A DNA stretch of 64,000 nucleotides from Nocardioides ginsengisegetis (GCF_014138045.1 NZ_JACGXA010000001.1:3829001-3893000); one strand, 5' to 3'; shown: positions 27,530 through 35,276, counted from the first letter of the stretch. Notes: a model not told the origin generated them from the sequence alone. A program made the numbers and translations.

Positions 27530-27996
27530 GCCGACACCTGGTCCAGGGCGCTCTGCAGCGACTGCACGTAGCCGGTGCTGGTGACCGTGGCCCCGCTGAC
27601 CATGTCGATCTTGGAGCTCTGCTGGTTCATCGTCTCCTGGACCAGGATCGGCAGCGCGTAGGAGTTGATCTGGCTGTCGGTCCCGTTGCCGCTGGGGTAC
27701 TGCAGGACCTCGACCTTGGTGATCGAGCTGCCCTGCAGGGTCAGCCGGACCTGGACCGGGCCCCACTGGGTCTGGGCGACGGCGCCCGTGACGGTGCTGG
27801 TCTTCGCGGCCTGGGTCGACGTGCCGGAGCCGGTCGACTTCGAGTTGGTGGAGGCGGCGCTGTGGCTCGACGTGCTGCTCGACACGATCGCGGTCGGGGA
27901 CTTGGTGGCCAGCACCGAGGACGTCGACGTGTGGTAGCCGAACAGCAGCACCAGGACGGACAGGGTGCTCAGGCACCACAGGACGATTCTCTTCAT
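27526..27996 (-). CDS. Exported FMN-binding domain protein
   Basis: A 156-residue exported protein. An N-terminal signal/anchor helix (IVLWCLSTLSVLVLLFGY) precedes a Ser/Thr-rich linker and an FMN-bind domain of about 85 residues. The flavinylation motif SGATVTS is present near the C-terminus, where ApbE attaches FMN to Thr. Together with the preceding reductase it should form an extracytoplasmic electron relay. ATG 27996 is preferred to a GTG five codons upstream. The gene follows the ferric reductase by 4 bases and is coupled to apbE. Confidence 0.9.
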   Translation of the reverse strand: MKRIVLWCLSTLSVLVLLFGYHTSTSSVLATKSPTAIVSSSTSSHSAASTNSKSTGSGTSTQAAKTSTVTGAVAQTQWGPVQVRLTLQGSSITKVEVLQYPSGNGTDSQINSYALPILVQETMNQQSSKIDMVSGATVTSTGYVQSLQSALDQVSA

Positions 27997-28000
27997 CGGG

Positions 28001-29407
28001 TCACCACGCAAAGGTCTCGAGATGGATGTGGTCAGGGGTCACGCCGGCCGAGGTGAGGTCCTCGACGACGAGGTCGGCCCAGGGGGTCGGCCCGCAGACG
28101 TAGACGTCGCGCTCGGCGATGTCGGGCACCCACCGGTGCAGGTGGTCGAGGTCGGAGCCGTGGCCCACCTCGCCGAGCCAGGAGTCGCGGCCGCGGCGGT
28201 GGCCGGGCAGCGGCACGACGCGGAGGCCGCGCTCGTGGGTCAGGACGTCGAGCTCCCGGGCGAAGAGCCGGTCGTCGCCGTAGCGCTGGAGGAGCACCGC
28301 GTCGCCGGGTGCGTAGTCGAGCCCCTCGGCCAGCGCGCGGAGCGGGGTGACCCCGACGCCGGCGCCGATCAGCGCGACCTTGCCGCGGCTGCGGGACCGG
28401 GCGCTCAGCCGTCCGTAGGGGCCCTCGACCAGGACCCGGGTCCCGGGGTGCAGGCGGAGCGCCTCGGCGCTGCCGTCGCCCACGGCCTGGATGGTGATGC
28501 GGAGGCTGCGGCCGTCCGGGGCCGCGGAGAGCGAGTAGGGGTTGGCCCGACTCCAGCCGGACCGGCCCAGGAAGCGCCAGGTGAAGAACTGTCCCGCCTC
28601 GGCGCGCAGGAGGTCGAGCCGGCGGCCGGTCAGGTAGACCGAGACGATCCCGTGCCCCTCGGGGACAACGGAGGTGACCCGGAGCTGGTGGCGCAGGTTG
28701 ACCGCGAGCGGCACCCCGACCCGCCAGATCAGCACGGCCCCGGCGACGGCACCCCACGCGGCCCACCAGAAGACGGTGCGCGCGGTGGAGGAGGTCAGCT
28801 CGTGACCGGTCCACAGCTGGTGCGGGAGGGCGAGGCCGACGCCGAGGTAGGCGTAGAGGTGGAGCAGGTGCCAGGACTCGTAGCGGAGCCGGCGCCGGGC
28901 GGCACGGAGGCTCGTGACCACGACCATGACGAGGCAGGCGGTGCCCGCGACCGCGAGCAGCATGCCGGGGTAGTTGACCGTCAGGTTCCACAGCGTGCCG
29001 GGCGTGCCGGGCAGCTGCCCGCCGGCGTACCCCCACGTGATCGTGACGACGTGGGCAAGCATCAGGTTGAAGGACGTGAAGCCGACGATGCGGTGGAGGT
29101 GAGCGAGGCGGTCCTGCCCGAAGGCGGACTCCAGCCGCGGGACCCGCGCCATCAGCGCGACCTGCGCCAGGAGGAGCACCGAGGCGACCAGGCCGGTCAG
29201 GCGACCGACCGAGGTCAGGCCGGAGGCCCAGGCGCCGAGGTCCTGGATGCCGCCCCCCGCCGCCCACCAGTAGGTGACGAGGAGGAGACCCAGCCACAGC
29301 AGGGCACCCGAGGCCTGCCGGACGACCGCGTCGGCACGCGCCCGACGCCCCAGCGGCGCCGGGGCGTCGAGCCGCCGGGACGCGCGTGGAGGGGTCACCG
29401 TGGTCAC
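28001..29407 (-). CDS. Ferric-reductase-like transmembrane oxidoreductase with FNR module
   Basis: A 468-residue membrane flavocytochrome-like protein. The N-terminal half has six helices with haem-ligand-type histidines (LAHLHRIVGFTSFNLMLAHVVTI and YESWHLLHLYAYLGVGLALPHQL, seen in parts). The C-terminal half is a ferredoxin-NADP reductase module with FAD motif RANPYSLSAAP, NAD(P) motif VALIGAGVGVTPLRAL and terminal DVYVCGPTPW. It probably passes electrons from NAD(P)H across the membrane to the neighbouring FMN-binding protein. The GTG at 29407 overlaps the stop of the preceding gene (GTGA). The longer open frame is rejected. Confidence 0.92.
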   Translation of the reverse strand: MTTVTPPRASRRLDAPAPLGRRARADAVVRQASGALLWLGLLLVTYWWAAGGGIQDLGAWASGLTSVGRLTGLVASVLLLAQVALMARVPRLESAFGQDRLAHLHRIVGFTSFNLMLAHVVTITWGYAGGQLPGTPGTLWNLTVNYPGMLLAVAGTACLVMVVVTSLRAARRRLRYESWHLLHLYAYLGVGLALPHQLWTGHELTSSTARTVFWWAAWGAVAGAVLIWRVGVPLAVNLRHQLRVTSVVPEGHGIVSVYLTGRRLDLLRAEAGQFFTWRFLGRSGWSRANPYSLSAAPDGRSLRITIQAVGDGSAEALRLHPGTRVLVEGPYGRLSARSRSRGKVALIGAGVGVTPLRALAEGLDYAPGDAVLLQRYGDDRLFARELDVLTHERGLRVVPLPGHRRGRDSWLGEVGHGSDLDHLHRWVPDIAERDVYVCGPTPWADLVVEDLTSAGVTPDHIHLETFAW

Positions 29408-29817
29408 CCGTCTTCCTGTCCCTGCAGGTCGTCGGGGCCCTGGGGGGCACCCGGCGGCGGGAGCTGGCCGCGGTCGCCGCCGGGCACCGAGCCGTCGAAG
29501 CCGCGGTGGTCGGAGGAGAGGTCCCGGTGACCGTCGTGGCCGCCACCGGTCGCCCGGCCGACGGCGAACCCGCCGCCGGCGCTGACGACCAGGAGCAGGG
29601 CGGCCGCACCGACCAGGCCGGCGCGGTTCCGCGACACCGACGTCCGCCACCCGGTCCGGGGGCGGGGCGGCTGCCCGGCGGGGGGCACGGCCGCGGCCTC
29701 GGCCGGCGGGTCGACGGGCTGGGCCTGCGTCTCTGCATCGGGCTCCCAGCGGCTGCCGCTGGCGGGGGTGCTGGCGGGGATGCTGGCGTCGTCAGGGGTG
29801 GGCTTCTCGTCGCTCAC
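29404..29817 (-). CDS. Hypothetical single-pass membrane protein
   Basis: A 137-residue protein with a proline/alanine-rich cytoplasmic region, one helix (LVGAAALLLVVSAGGGFAVG) and a Gly/Asp/His-rich tail (GGGHDGHRD and following) that could bind metal. It is the first gene of the operon with ferric reductase, FMN-binding protein and apbE, and the reductase starts inside its stop codon. No family is recognised. The linked position suggests it helps the electron-transfer chain. Confidence 0.7.
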   Translation of the reverse strand: MSDEKPTPDDASIPASTPASGSRWEPDAETQAQPVDPPAEAAAVPPAGQPPRPRTGWRTSVSRNRAGLVGAAALLLVVSAGGGFAVGRATGGGHDGHRDLSSDHRGFDGSVPGGDRGQLPPPGAPQGPDDLQGQEDG

Positions 29818-29915
29818 GATGTCTCCTCAGGTCTATCCGTCTGAGGACCAGAGTCACCGCGCGGGCTGGCCCACCCGTGGGAGGAACCTGTGGGTCACCT
29901 GTGAAGCGGGTCGGC

Positions 29916-30635
29916 CTACCTCTCGAGGTCCGCGACCGTGAGCGTGCCCGCGATCACGCGCGAGGCGACCTCGCTCAGCGGCACCCGGTGCCGACGGCTG
30001 AACGAGCGCAGGTGGGTGAAGGCCTCCTCCACGTCGATCTTGAAGCGTTCGGCCAGCACCCCCTTGGCCTGCTCGACCAGGACCCGGCTGTTCAGGGCGT
30101 ACTGGAGCTGCTCGGCCAGCAGGTCCTTCTCGTGGACCGCCCGCGCCTGCAGGAGGGCGATGGTCGAGACGTCGGCGAGCGCCTGGCCCAGGGCGAGGTC
30201 CTCGGTGTTGAGCTCCGTCTCCCCCACGGAGAAGAAGTTCATGGCGCCGATCACCTCGTTGCGGAGCCGCAACGGCAGGGCGTGGGTGGTCCGGTAGCCG
30301 AGGGCCGTGCTCGCCGCGGTGAACATCGGCCAGCGGCGCTGGGACTCCTCGAAGGTGATGTTGACGATCGGATCGCCCGACCGGAAGCAGTCCAGGCAGG
30401 GCCCCTCGGAGTTCTGCAGCACGAAGATCTCGATCAGGCCCACCTCGTGGGTGGTGGAGGCGATCGACTGCAGCCCGCCGCGCTGGTCACTGAGGATGAT
30501 CCCGGCCGCGTCGATCTCGAGCAGCTCGACGCACCGCTCCGTCAGCAGGTGCAGGATGTCGAGCGCATCGAAGTCGTCGACCAGGGTGTCGGCCAGCTCG
30601 ACGAAGACACGCGAGAGCCGTCCCTCCCTGCTCAT
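29916..30635 (-). CDS. GAF-ANTAR domain RNA-binding antiterminator
   Basis: A 239-residue regulator with an N-terminal GAF sensor domain (about 20-160, including CVELLEIDAAGIILSD and NSEGPCLDCFRSGDP). The C-terminal ANTAR domain (LNSRVLVEQAKGVLAERFKIDVEEAF, in parts, then LRSFSRRHRVPLSEVASRVI) binds paired RNA hairpins and prevents termination. ATG 30635 was chosen because a strong AGGAGG stands just upstream; an upstream ATG at 30668 would overlap the stop of the preceding gene. The pair of conserved Cys around PCLDC may be redox sensing; this is inference. Confidence 0.9.
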   Translation of the reverse strand: MSREGRLSRVFVELADTLVDDFDALDILHLLTERCVELLEIDAAGIILSDQRGGLQSIASTTHEVGLIEIFVLQNSEGPCLDCFRSGDPIVNITFEESQRRWPMFTAASTALGYRTTHALPLRLRNEVIGAMNFFSVGETELNTEDLALGQALADVSTIALLQARAVHEKDLLAEQLQYALNSRVLVEQAKGVLAERFKIDVEEAFTHLRSFSRRHRVPLSEVASRVIAGTLTVADLER

Positions 30636-30664
30636 GTCCCCTCCTGGGGGACCCAGCGTCGTAC

Positions 30665-31387
30665 TCATCTCTCAGCCTCACCGTCATTGTCAGGATAGAA
30701 GTGCAGCGTGCGGTTCACCACGTCCCGGGCCACGTCGCGTGCAGACCGGCTGTGGACGAAGGCATGGGCACGCAGCAGCAGGAGTGCCTCGGCGAGGCCC
30801 ACGGCCGCCTGGACCGAGATCATCCCCGTGGCCTGGTGGATCTGCGGGGCACTGGCGAGCGGGTCGAGCAGCCGGCCGTCGAGACCCGCGGCGAGGCCGC
30901 CCTCCTCCTGCAGGTGGAGCAGGACGGTCACCGCCACCTCGGCATAGGTGAGGCCGGTGGCGAGCTGCTCTCGTTCAAGCCGCCCCGGGGTGGTCCGGCA
31001 CACGTCGAGGACCCCCAGCCGGATGTCGCCCACCTGGAGCGGGAACACGAAGATCGCCCGGACGCCGGCCTCGAGCAGGGCGGGCGCGAGCCCGGGCCAG
31101 CGGGCGGGGGCGACCCGGGCGACGTCCGACAGGAGCACGACCCGGCGTTCGCGCCAGGCGTCCAGGCTGGGCCCCTCCCCCGCCGTCACCTGCAGCTCCT
31201 CGACCACCCGTGCCGTGCCGGCAGTGGCGGCCAGCACCTGGCGGTGCCCCCCGTCGCTCAACAGCGTCAGGCCGACGCCGTCGGCCGACAGGTCTTCCGC
31301 GGCCCGGCGGCACAGGGTCTCGGGCAGGGAGTCGACGCCGTCCCCGTGGTGGAGCAGCGACAGGAGGATCTCTCCGGGGGTGGGCAT
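30665..31387 (-). CDS. GAF-ANTAR domain protein
   Basis: A 240-residue paralogue of its neighbour. The N-terminal GAF domain (VGLTLLSDGGHRQVLAATAG, EGPSLDAWRERRVVLLSD, FVFPLQVGDIRLGVLDV) is followed by an ANTAR domain (IHQATGMISVQAAVGLAEALLLLRAHAF, seen in parts, then SARDVARDVVNRTL). It probably binds RNA to control termination in response to a ligand. It is followed directly by the second GAF-ANTAR gene on the same strand. The start ATG 31387 has only a weak ribosome site. The downstream STAS and anti-sigma genes point to a shared general-stress context. Confidence 0.87.
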   Translation of the reverse strand: MPTPGEILLSLLHHGDGVDSLPETLCRRAAEDLSADGVGLTLLSDGGHRQVLAATAGTARVVEELQVTAGEGPSLDAWRERRVVLLSDVARVAPARWPGLAPALLEAGVRAIFVFPLQVGDIRLGVLDVCRTTPGRLEREQLATGLTYAEVAVTVLLHLQEEGGLAAGLDGRLLDPLASAPQIHQATGMISVQAAVGLAEALLLLRAHAFVHSRSARDVARDVVNRTLHFYPDNDGEAER

Positions 31388-31544
31388 CAGGTCAGACGTC
31401 CGACCCGGCTGCTGCCGGGCAGGTCGAGGGCGGCACCGTGACGAGCAGACATCTCTCTCTCCCACGGTGTCGACATCGGACCGCTGCCCGAACGCTACAC
31501 CGGTCGGTCCTCCCCCGGGGGGCGCCCGGCGACGGCGCCCCCCT

Positions 31545-31916
31545 TCAGGTGGGCGCACCCGTCGCAGCCGGGGCGGCCAGGGCCTCACCGAGGGTGCTGA
31601 AGATCGAGATGCCCTGGTCCATGTGGGTGATCGCGAGGAGCTTGCGCACGTGGGCGGTCGCGCCGGAGACGCGCACGGAGCCACCGGCGCGGGCCGAGGC
31701 ATCGTGACTCGCCCCGAGCAGACCCAGGCCACTGGCGTCCATGAAGGCGACGCGGCGCAGGTCGAAGACGACACGCGGGCCGCTCGCGGCGAGGATGCGG
31801 CGACGGAGCGGCAGCGAGGCCATGTCCAGGTCGCCCTCGACCTCGACCACGGACCACGCGGCGCTCTCGTACAGCCGGATGGAGAGCCCGTCCCCGACCA
31901 GGACCAGACTGTTCAT
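31545..31916 (-). CDS. STAS-domain anti-sigma factor antagonist
   Basis: A 123-residue single-domain protein of the SpoIIAA/RsbV type. The phosphorylatable serine lies in FMDASGLGLLG, and the strand pattern WSVVEVEGDLDMASLP and VVFDLRRVAFMD is typical. It would bind a HATPase anti-sigma factor when dephosphorylated and free the sigma factor. The anti-sigma gene is next upstream on the same strand (32039). ATG 31916 with GGGAG 8 bases upstream is preferred over the in-frame ATG two codons earlier. The partner sigma factor is not in this cluster. Confidence 0.88.
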   Translation of the reverse strand: MNSLVLVGDGLSIRLYESAAWSVVEVEGDLDMASLPLRRRILAASGPRVVFDLRRVAFMDASGLGLLGASHDASARAGGSVRVSGATAHVRKLLAITHMDQGISIFSTLGEALAAPAATGAPT

Positions 31917-32038
31917 GGGCATCACTCCCGCTCTGCACGACGGTGGCGGGGGCCGGGCCCTTCGAACCTCCACTCTGCGCCACACACACGGGGGCGTCCA
32001 TGGCCTGGCCGTGCTGGCCCAGTCGGCACCGCCGAGCG

Positions 32039-32422
32039 TCAGCCGTCGAAGGAGGCCCACACCGACTTGGCGCCGTCCACGTAGTCCGTGACCCCCCAGT
32101 CCCGGCTCAACGCACCCACGAGCGCGATCCCGCGCCCGTTGGTGTCCGTGTCCGCGGCCGCCCCGAGGGAGGGTCCGTCCGGAGACCCGTCGCGCACCTC
32201 CAGCACCACCAGGCCGCCGCGCGCCCACAGGAGGATGCCGAAGGACGTGCCGGCATGGAGCAGCGCGTTGGTGGCGAGCTCACTGACCACCAGCCTCACG
32301 TCGTCCACCAGGTGGGGCAGGTCGTGGTCCACCAGGTGGTCGGAGACGAAGCGACGGGCGCCGGCCACGCTCTGCGGCTGCGGGTGCAGCTCGAGGTCGT
32401 ACGACCATCGTGCGGCAGGCAT
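32039..32422 (-). CDS. HATPase-type anti-sigma regulatory factor
   Basis: A 127-residue GHKL ATPase/kinase of the RsbW/SpoIIAB class. The N box VSELATNALLHAG, the G1 box LEVRDGSPDGP and the G2 box GRGIALVGALS are all present. It would sequester a sigma factor and phosphorylate the STAS antagonist encoded downstream. This is the last chromosomal gene before the tRNA-derived attachment site at 32.6 kb. The start ATG 32422 is the only suitable one. Confidence 0.9.
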   Translation of the reverse strand: MPAARWSYDLELHPQPQSVAGARRFVSDHLVDHDLPHLVDDVRLVVSELATNALLHAGTSFGILLWARGGLVVLEVRDGSPDGPSLGAAADTDTNGRGIALVGALSRDWGVTDYVDGAKSVWASFDG

Positions 32423-32549
32423 CAGCCCTCAGAACACCACACAGGCGTCGCGGCCTACGTCGGTGCGAGGTCCGGGCATGAGTGGCCGCGTCCTTCGACT
32501 GTACGTCGGCATTCTCAAGGTGGGGCGAACATGACTGGAAAATCACAGA

Positions 32550-32580
32550 ACCGCAGGTCAGCCTGCTGGCTGCCTGCGGT
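32550..32580 (-). terminator. Hairpin downstream of the tRNA-Arg fragment
   Basis: ACCGCAGG at 32550-32557 pairs perfectly with CCTGCGGT at 32573-32580, with an inner CAGC/GCTG extension. It lies just 3' of the tRNA fragment, where the terminator of the original tRNA gene would be. The weak AAAATCACAG context gives a few U residues on the minus strand (GATTTTCC). Confidence 0.5.
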
Positions 32581-32587
32581 CCTGGTC

Positions 32588-32631
32588 TGCGCGCCTGTAG
32601 GGATTCGAACCCCAAACCTTCTGATCCGTAG
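32588..32631 (-). other. 3' half of tRNA-Arg(ACG): attachment-site scar
   Basis: Read on the minus strand, CTACGGATCAGAAGG (anticodon loop with ACG, 3' anticodon stem) is followed by the T arm GGGGTTCGAATCCC and an acceptor strand CAGGCGC ending in GCA. This matches the 3' half of actinobacterial tRNA-Arg(ACG). Upstream of the anticodon loop there is no D arm or 5' acceptor strand, so it is a fragment and not a functional gene. Such fragments mark one end of elements integrated at tRNA genes. The element must extend to the right, with the intact tRNA beyond 64 kb. Confidence 0.85.
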
Positions 32632-32721
32632 CCTCGGCGGCCCTGTGCAGGGGCGTGCAGAGCCGTGTACCCAGAGCTGCCGAGTGCGCGTTCGGCAATT
32701 GCCGGGTGCAGTCGAGTGCGG

Positions 32722-32750
32722 CGGTGTTGCAGACGGTGTTGCAGTCGGTG
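32722..32750. repeat. Tandem CGGTGTTGCAG repeats, candidate integrase arm sites
   Basis: CGGTGTTGCAG occurs at 32722-32732 and 32734-32744 (period 12), followed by a partial third copy CGGTGTGCC. Short tandem repeats containing TGTTGCA are common next to attachment sites of actinobacterial tyrosine integrases. The function is inferred from position, 91 bases from the tRNA fragment. Confidence 0.45.
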
Positions 32751-32803
32751 TGCCGCCAAGTTGACGGCCGCCACCGCCAACCTAGAACCTGTGATGAGCT
32801 GCA

Positions 32804-32838
32804 CTGACGGGCGCGCGATCAGCGGCATGAGAGTGCGC
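32804..32838 (+). repeat. Cassette-boundary repeat, copy 1 (degenerate)
   Basis: GCGCGCGATC followed by AGCGGCATGAGAGTGCGC. It keeps the right part of the repeat (second GGCA and ATGAG) but the left arm is eroded. It lies between the tRNA scar and the first array gene. Confidence 0.5.
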
Positions 32839-32843
32839 TTGGG

Positions 32844-33206
32844 TCAGACGACGATGAGCCGTTCACCGAGGTGGATCTGGTAACTCTCGTAGTGCTCGTT
32901 GGAGTCGAAGACCTCAAGGAGCGACCCGTCATGCCAGCGGAGCGTCAACGTCCCGGGCTCTGCGACGCGGGCATCGACAACTTCGACACCGAGTCGATCT
33001 GCCAGCGCCTGAGCAGCATCGCGTGGACGTTCGAACACGCTCCTGTCGCCACCACCAGGCGTTATGGCGAATGCGGACTCGATGCTCAGCCTGATCCCGT
33101 TCGGGCTGTCCAGTCGCAACTGCACCTGGTGTTCGGTCAGGTCAATCGACTCCAACCGGCACCCCGCCAGCCCGCTCACGTCGGTATCAACGTCCAATCC
33201 GAACAC
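32844..33206 (-). CDS. DUF6188-like hypothetical protein
   Basis: A 120-residue soluble protein. The C-terminal half LTLRWHDGSLLEVFDSNEHYESYQIHL has the strand pattern and the HYExxxI motif seen in DUF6188 proteins. The protein encoded at 40954 has the same layout (HYEAWQLTG). The function is unknown; the family is frequent in mobile DNA of actinobacteria and is suspected of immunity roles. It is bounded by repeat copies 1 and 2. Confidence 0.68.
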   Translation of the reverse strand: MFGLDVDTDVSGLAGCRLESIDLTEHQVQLRLDSPNGIRLSIESAFAITPGGGDRSVFERPRDAAQALADRLGVEVVDARVAEPGTLTLRWHDGSLLEVFDSNEHYESYQIHLGERLIVV

Positions 33207-33239
33207 GCTCGCAGTGTGTCAGCCGACGATGCCCGCCGT

Positions 33240-33258
33240 CCGCTCATCGGCATGAGAG
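33240..33258 (+). repeat. Cassette-boundary repeat, copy 2 (short form)
   Basis: CCGCTCATCGGCATGAGAG. The two GGCA elements of the long form are merged into one, leaving the CTCAT/ATGAG hairpin intact. Confidence 0.7.
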
Positions 33259-33328
33259 CCCTTTCCCTGTCCGCGGCAGAAGCGGACGTTTGCCGCGAGT
33301 CAGGCGCCAGCACTTCGACTTCGCCACG

Positions 33329-33682
33329 TCAGTCAATGCACTGACTCCACGCGCCTGCTCGCCACGCCCCATCGGTACGCCACACATCGACCTGTACCAG
33401 GCGTCGCCCTTTACGATTGAGCAAGTCCATGACGCGCACGACTTCTTGGTCCCCCGGCCCACCGTCGGCTTCTTGGCCACGCGCTTGGGTCCGCAACGAC
33501 GCGACGCGACCCCAATCCTCATTCGCCAGCATCGCTTCCTTCAAGCCAGACCAGGTGCTTGCACTCGCTACTGGTTCGTAGTGGCTGGTGCAGTCGCCGC
33601 CCTCATCCGCACCCGAACAAGCGCCGAGCAACGTGCAAGCAACTAGAACCACGGACAATCGCAGCGGCACCGACACAGGCAT
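33329..33682 (-). CDS. Small predicted lipoprotein
   Basis: A 117-residue exported protein. The signal peptide VPLRLSVVLVACTLLGAC ends in a lipobox with Cys at about residue 21. The mature part is small and hydrophilic, with ASTWSGLKEAMLANEDWG and a VDVWRTDGAWRAGAWSQC ending that could be disulfide-bonded to the Cys near CTSHYEP. No family is recognised. ATG 33682 was chosen because it starts the signal peptide. It is one of three unrelated lipoproteins in the array. Confidence 0.7.
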   Translation of the reverse strand: MPVSVPLRLSVVLVACTLLGACSGADEGGDCTSHYEPVASASTWSGLKEAMLANEDWGRVASLRTQARGQEADGGPGDQEVVRVMDLLNRKGRRLVQVDVWRTDGAWRAGAWSQCID

Positions 33683-33717
33683 GGGACGCACTCTGCCTGT
33701 TGGTGGTTCCGCACGCC

Positions 33718-33755
33718 CGCGCATCGGCAGGACCGCGCTGATCGCGGCAGGAGCG
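33718..33755 (+). repeat. Cassette-boundary repeat, copy 3 (long form)
   Basis: CGCGCATCGGCA, a 16-base core GGACCGCGCTGATCGC, then GGCAGGAGCG. The spacing of the two GGCA elements is 16. Confidence 0.7.
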
Positions 33756-33804
33756 TCCGTGTATCGGAGGCGGCTCTAGGGCATCTCGGCCCCATACTGA
33801 CGGT

Positions 33805-33939
33805 GTGAACGACGAGGAGACGGATTACGACGGCTTCGACAGCGTGCTGTCGTTCCTGGGATTGCTCATTGCGGGCATCGTCGTCTTTGTCGCCTTTCTG
33901 TACGGGTTCTTCTGGCTGATGTTTGACTCGGGCAATTAG
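33805..33939 (+). CDS. Tiny single-pass membrane protein
   Basis: A 44-residue protein starting at GTG 33805. An acidic N-terminus (NDEETDYDGFDS) is followed by one hydrophobic helix (FLGLLIAGIVVFVAFLYGFFWLMF) and the end DSGN. The continuous hydrophobic run with no rare codons argues for a real gene, but there is no clear ribosome site. It is the only gene between repeat copies 3 and 4. The function is unknown. Confidence 0.55.
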   Translation: MNDEETDYDGFDSVLSFLGLLIAGIVVFVAFLYGFFWLMFDSGN

Positions 33940-33994
33940 GGGTCACGCCTGACGGGCCACAGCGCCCCGGCGGCCTGACCGAGGATGCGCCGCA

Positions 33995-34036
33995 CCGTCA
34001 TCGGCAGGTCCGCGCACAACGCGGCAGATGAGCACG
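33995..34036 (+). repeat. Cassette-boundary repeat, copy 4 (long form)
   Basis: CCGTCATCGGCA, core GGTCCGCGCACAACGC (16 bases), then GGCAGATGAGCACG. One of the best copies. Confidence 0.75.
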
Positions 34037-34074
34037 TTTCGTCAGTAGCGGGGAGAGGTCCTAGGCTTCACGCC

Positions 34075-34269
34075 GTGTTGAATCGAGCGAGCGTATGGAA
34101 CCTTCTCCTGAGTCTGTTGGCCTTCCTGGCCTTCATGGTCATTCTCTTGACGGCGCTGGGTGGTTTCGGCGTTGGCACGGTCGAACTGCTCATATGGCTG
34201 GCCGTGGTTGTCGTCGGTGTGCTCCTGATCATCCGGCGGTACCGCACCGCGAGCCACGAACGCGTATAA
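34075..34269 (+). CDS. Small two-helix membrane protein
   Basis: A 64-residue protein from GTG 34075. Two transmembrane helices (LLLSLLAFLAFMVILLTALGG and VELLIWLAVVVVGVLLIIRRY) are joined by a short loop, with a basic C-terminus. A GGGGAGAGG stretch lies about 20 bases upstream. The frame is open further upstream through the repeat, which is unlikely to be coding. No family is recognised. Confidence 0.55.
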   Translation: MLNRASVWNLLLSLLAFLAFMVILLTALGGFGVGTVELLIWLAVVVVGVLLIIRRYRTASHERV

Positions 34270-34311
34270 GGCTTGGACGGCGGCAGATGACGACGTCGTT
34301 CGCGGTTGGAG

Positions 34312-34536
34312 TTAACCAGTGCTATCGCTGTCGGACCGTTCGGCCATCTGATCCAGACGTTTCGCTCGGTACGAGCGGCTCAGTGCGGCCACGATCTGGA
34401 AGCCCCAAATGCCGAGAGCCAGGTATCGGCTTCTCCCCTCGTCTCCCCACAGGCTGACCCCTAGGCCAACAACGCCAATGGCTGCCACGATCAGCCATGC
34501 CAGCCAGCCGTCGTACTTGGAGGTCGAGGTCGTCAT
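34312..34536 (-). CDS. Small two-helix membrane protein
   Basis: A 74-residue protein. Helix one is WLAWLIVAAIGVVGLGVSLWG and helix two is YLALGIWGFQIVAALSRSY; the C-terminus is basic then acidic. It converges with the preceding small membrane gene within the same inter-repeat interval (copies 4 and 5). No family is recognised. The amphipathic pattern and clean start (ATG 34536) support a real gene. Confidence 0.55.
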   Translation of the reverse strand: MTTSTSKYDGWLAWLIVAAIGVVGLGVSLWGDEGRSRYLALGIWGFQIVAALSRSYRAKRLDQMAERSDSDSTG

Positions 34537-34570
34537 GTCCGGATGCTAGGACGATTGGCAATCCCGCGAC

Positions 34571-34603
34571 GAATCACCTGCGCAAACAATGCGGCAGATC
34601 CGG
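34571..34603 (+). repeat. Cassette-boundary repeat, copy 5 (degenerate)
   Basis: CCTGCGCAAACAATGC followed by GGCAGATCCGG. Only the core and the right half are recognisable. Confidence 0.4.
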
Positions 34604-34733
34604 TAAACCCGGACGGCGGCACGAGAGAGCGATCAGCGTCCGACCCTCAGCGGGGTTGCCGTGGCGCTGAGGGATGAGGGCTGCTCCGGCCGAGTTCGTA
34701 GCACCCCTGCCAGGCCGATGACTAACGGGTCCT

Positions 34734-35276
34734 TCATGCGTCAGGTCGGAGGGAGTTGGCAATCGCCTGAAGCTCATCTCCAGAGGTACTCGGCGCACCC
34801 TCGACCTCGATCATTGTGTCGCTCAAGACCACGAATAATTGCGGGCCGATGTCCCTCGACCCTGGCACGTACCGTGCTGCATGGCCCGCAACTTCAACTA
34901 TGGTGCCGACCCCGTTGTTCGCGTTCATCTGCTTGAAGGCGGCTTCTGCGTCCACATCGCGCCAGCCGTCCTCGAAGTGGATGGCGAGCCCCTTCCACTC
35001 AACCAGGGGCGCACCGCTCGCGCACTTCCAGACCTGCGAGATGGTCCCCTTGTTGTAAGCCTTGGTGTTCGGCAGAAAGATTCGTGCGTCCTGCTGGGCT
35101 GCTTCCATCGAACTTGCGACCCCACCGAGACATGGCTGCCCAGGTGCCAGGCTCGGAGTCACAAACATCTGCGGGTGTGTACCCAGCGAGGGCTTCTGAG
35201 CCGTGGAGTCGCTACACGCTGTTAGCGCCAGCAAGCATGCGGTCAGCGGCAACAGGCGGCGGACACGGTTGGCCAT
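34734..35276 (-). CDS. Predicted lipoprotein
   Basis: A 180-residue exported lipoprotein. The signal peptide RRLLPLTACLLALTAC ends in a lipobox (Cys about residue 20). The mature domain has CLGGVASSMEAAQQDARIFLPN, WKCASGAPLVEWKGLAIHFE and GTIVEVAGHAARYVPGS, a pattern like secreted beta-rich proteins of unknown function in actinobacteria. ATG 35276 begins the signal peptide. Repeat copies 5 and 6 flank it. Confidence 0.7.
   Translation of the reverse strand: MANRVRRLLPLTACLLALTACSDSTAQKPSLGTHPQMFVTPSLAPGQPCLGGVASSMEAAQQDARIFLPNTKAYNKGTISQVWKCASGAPLVEWKGLAIHFEDGWRDVDAEAAFKQMNANNGVGTIVEVAGHAARYVPGSRDIGPQLFVVLSDTMIEVEGAPSTSGDELQAIANSLRPDA

Noticed and set aside
32588..32660. Functional tRNA-Arg gene
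   Set aside because: There is no D arm or 5' acceptor strand upstream of the anticodon loop.
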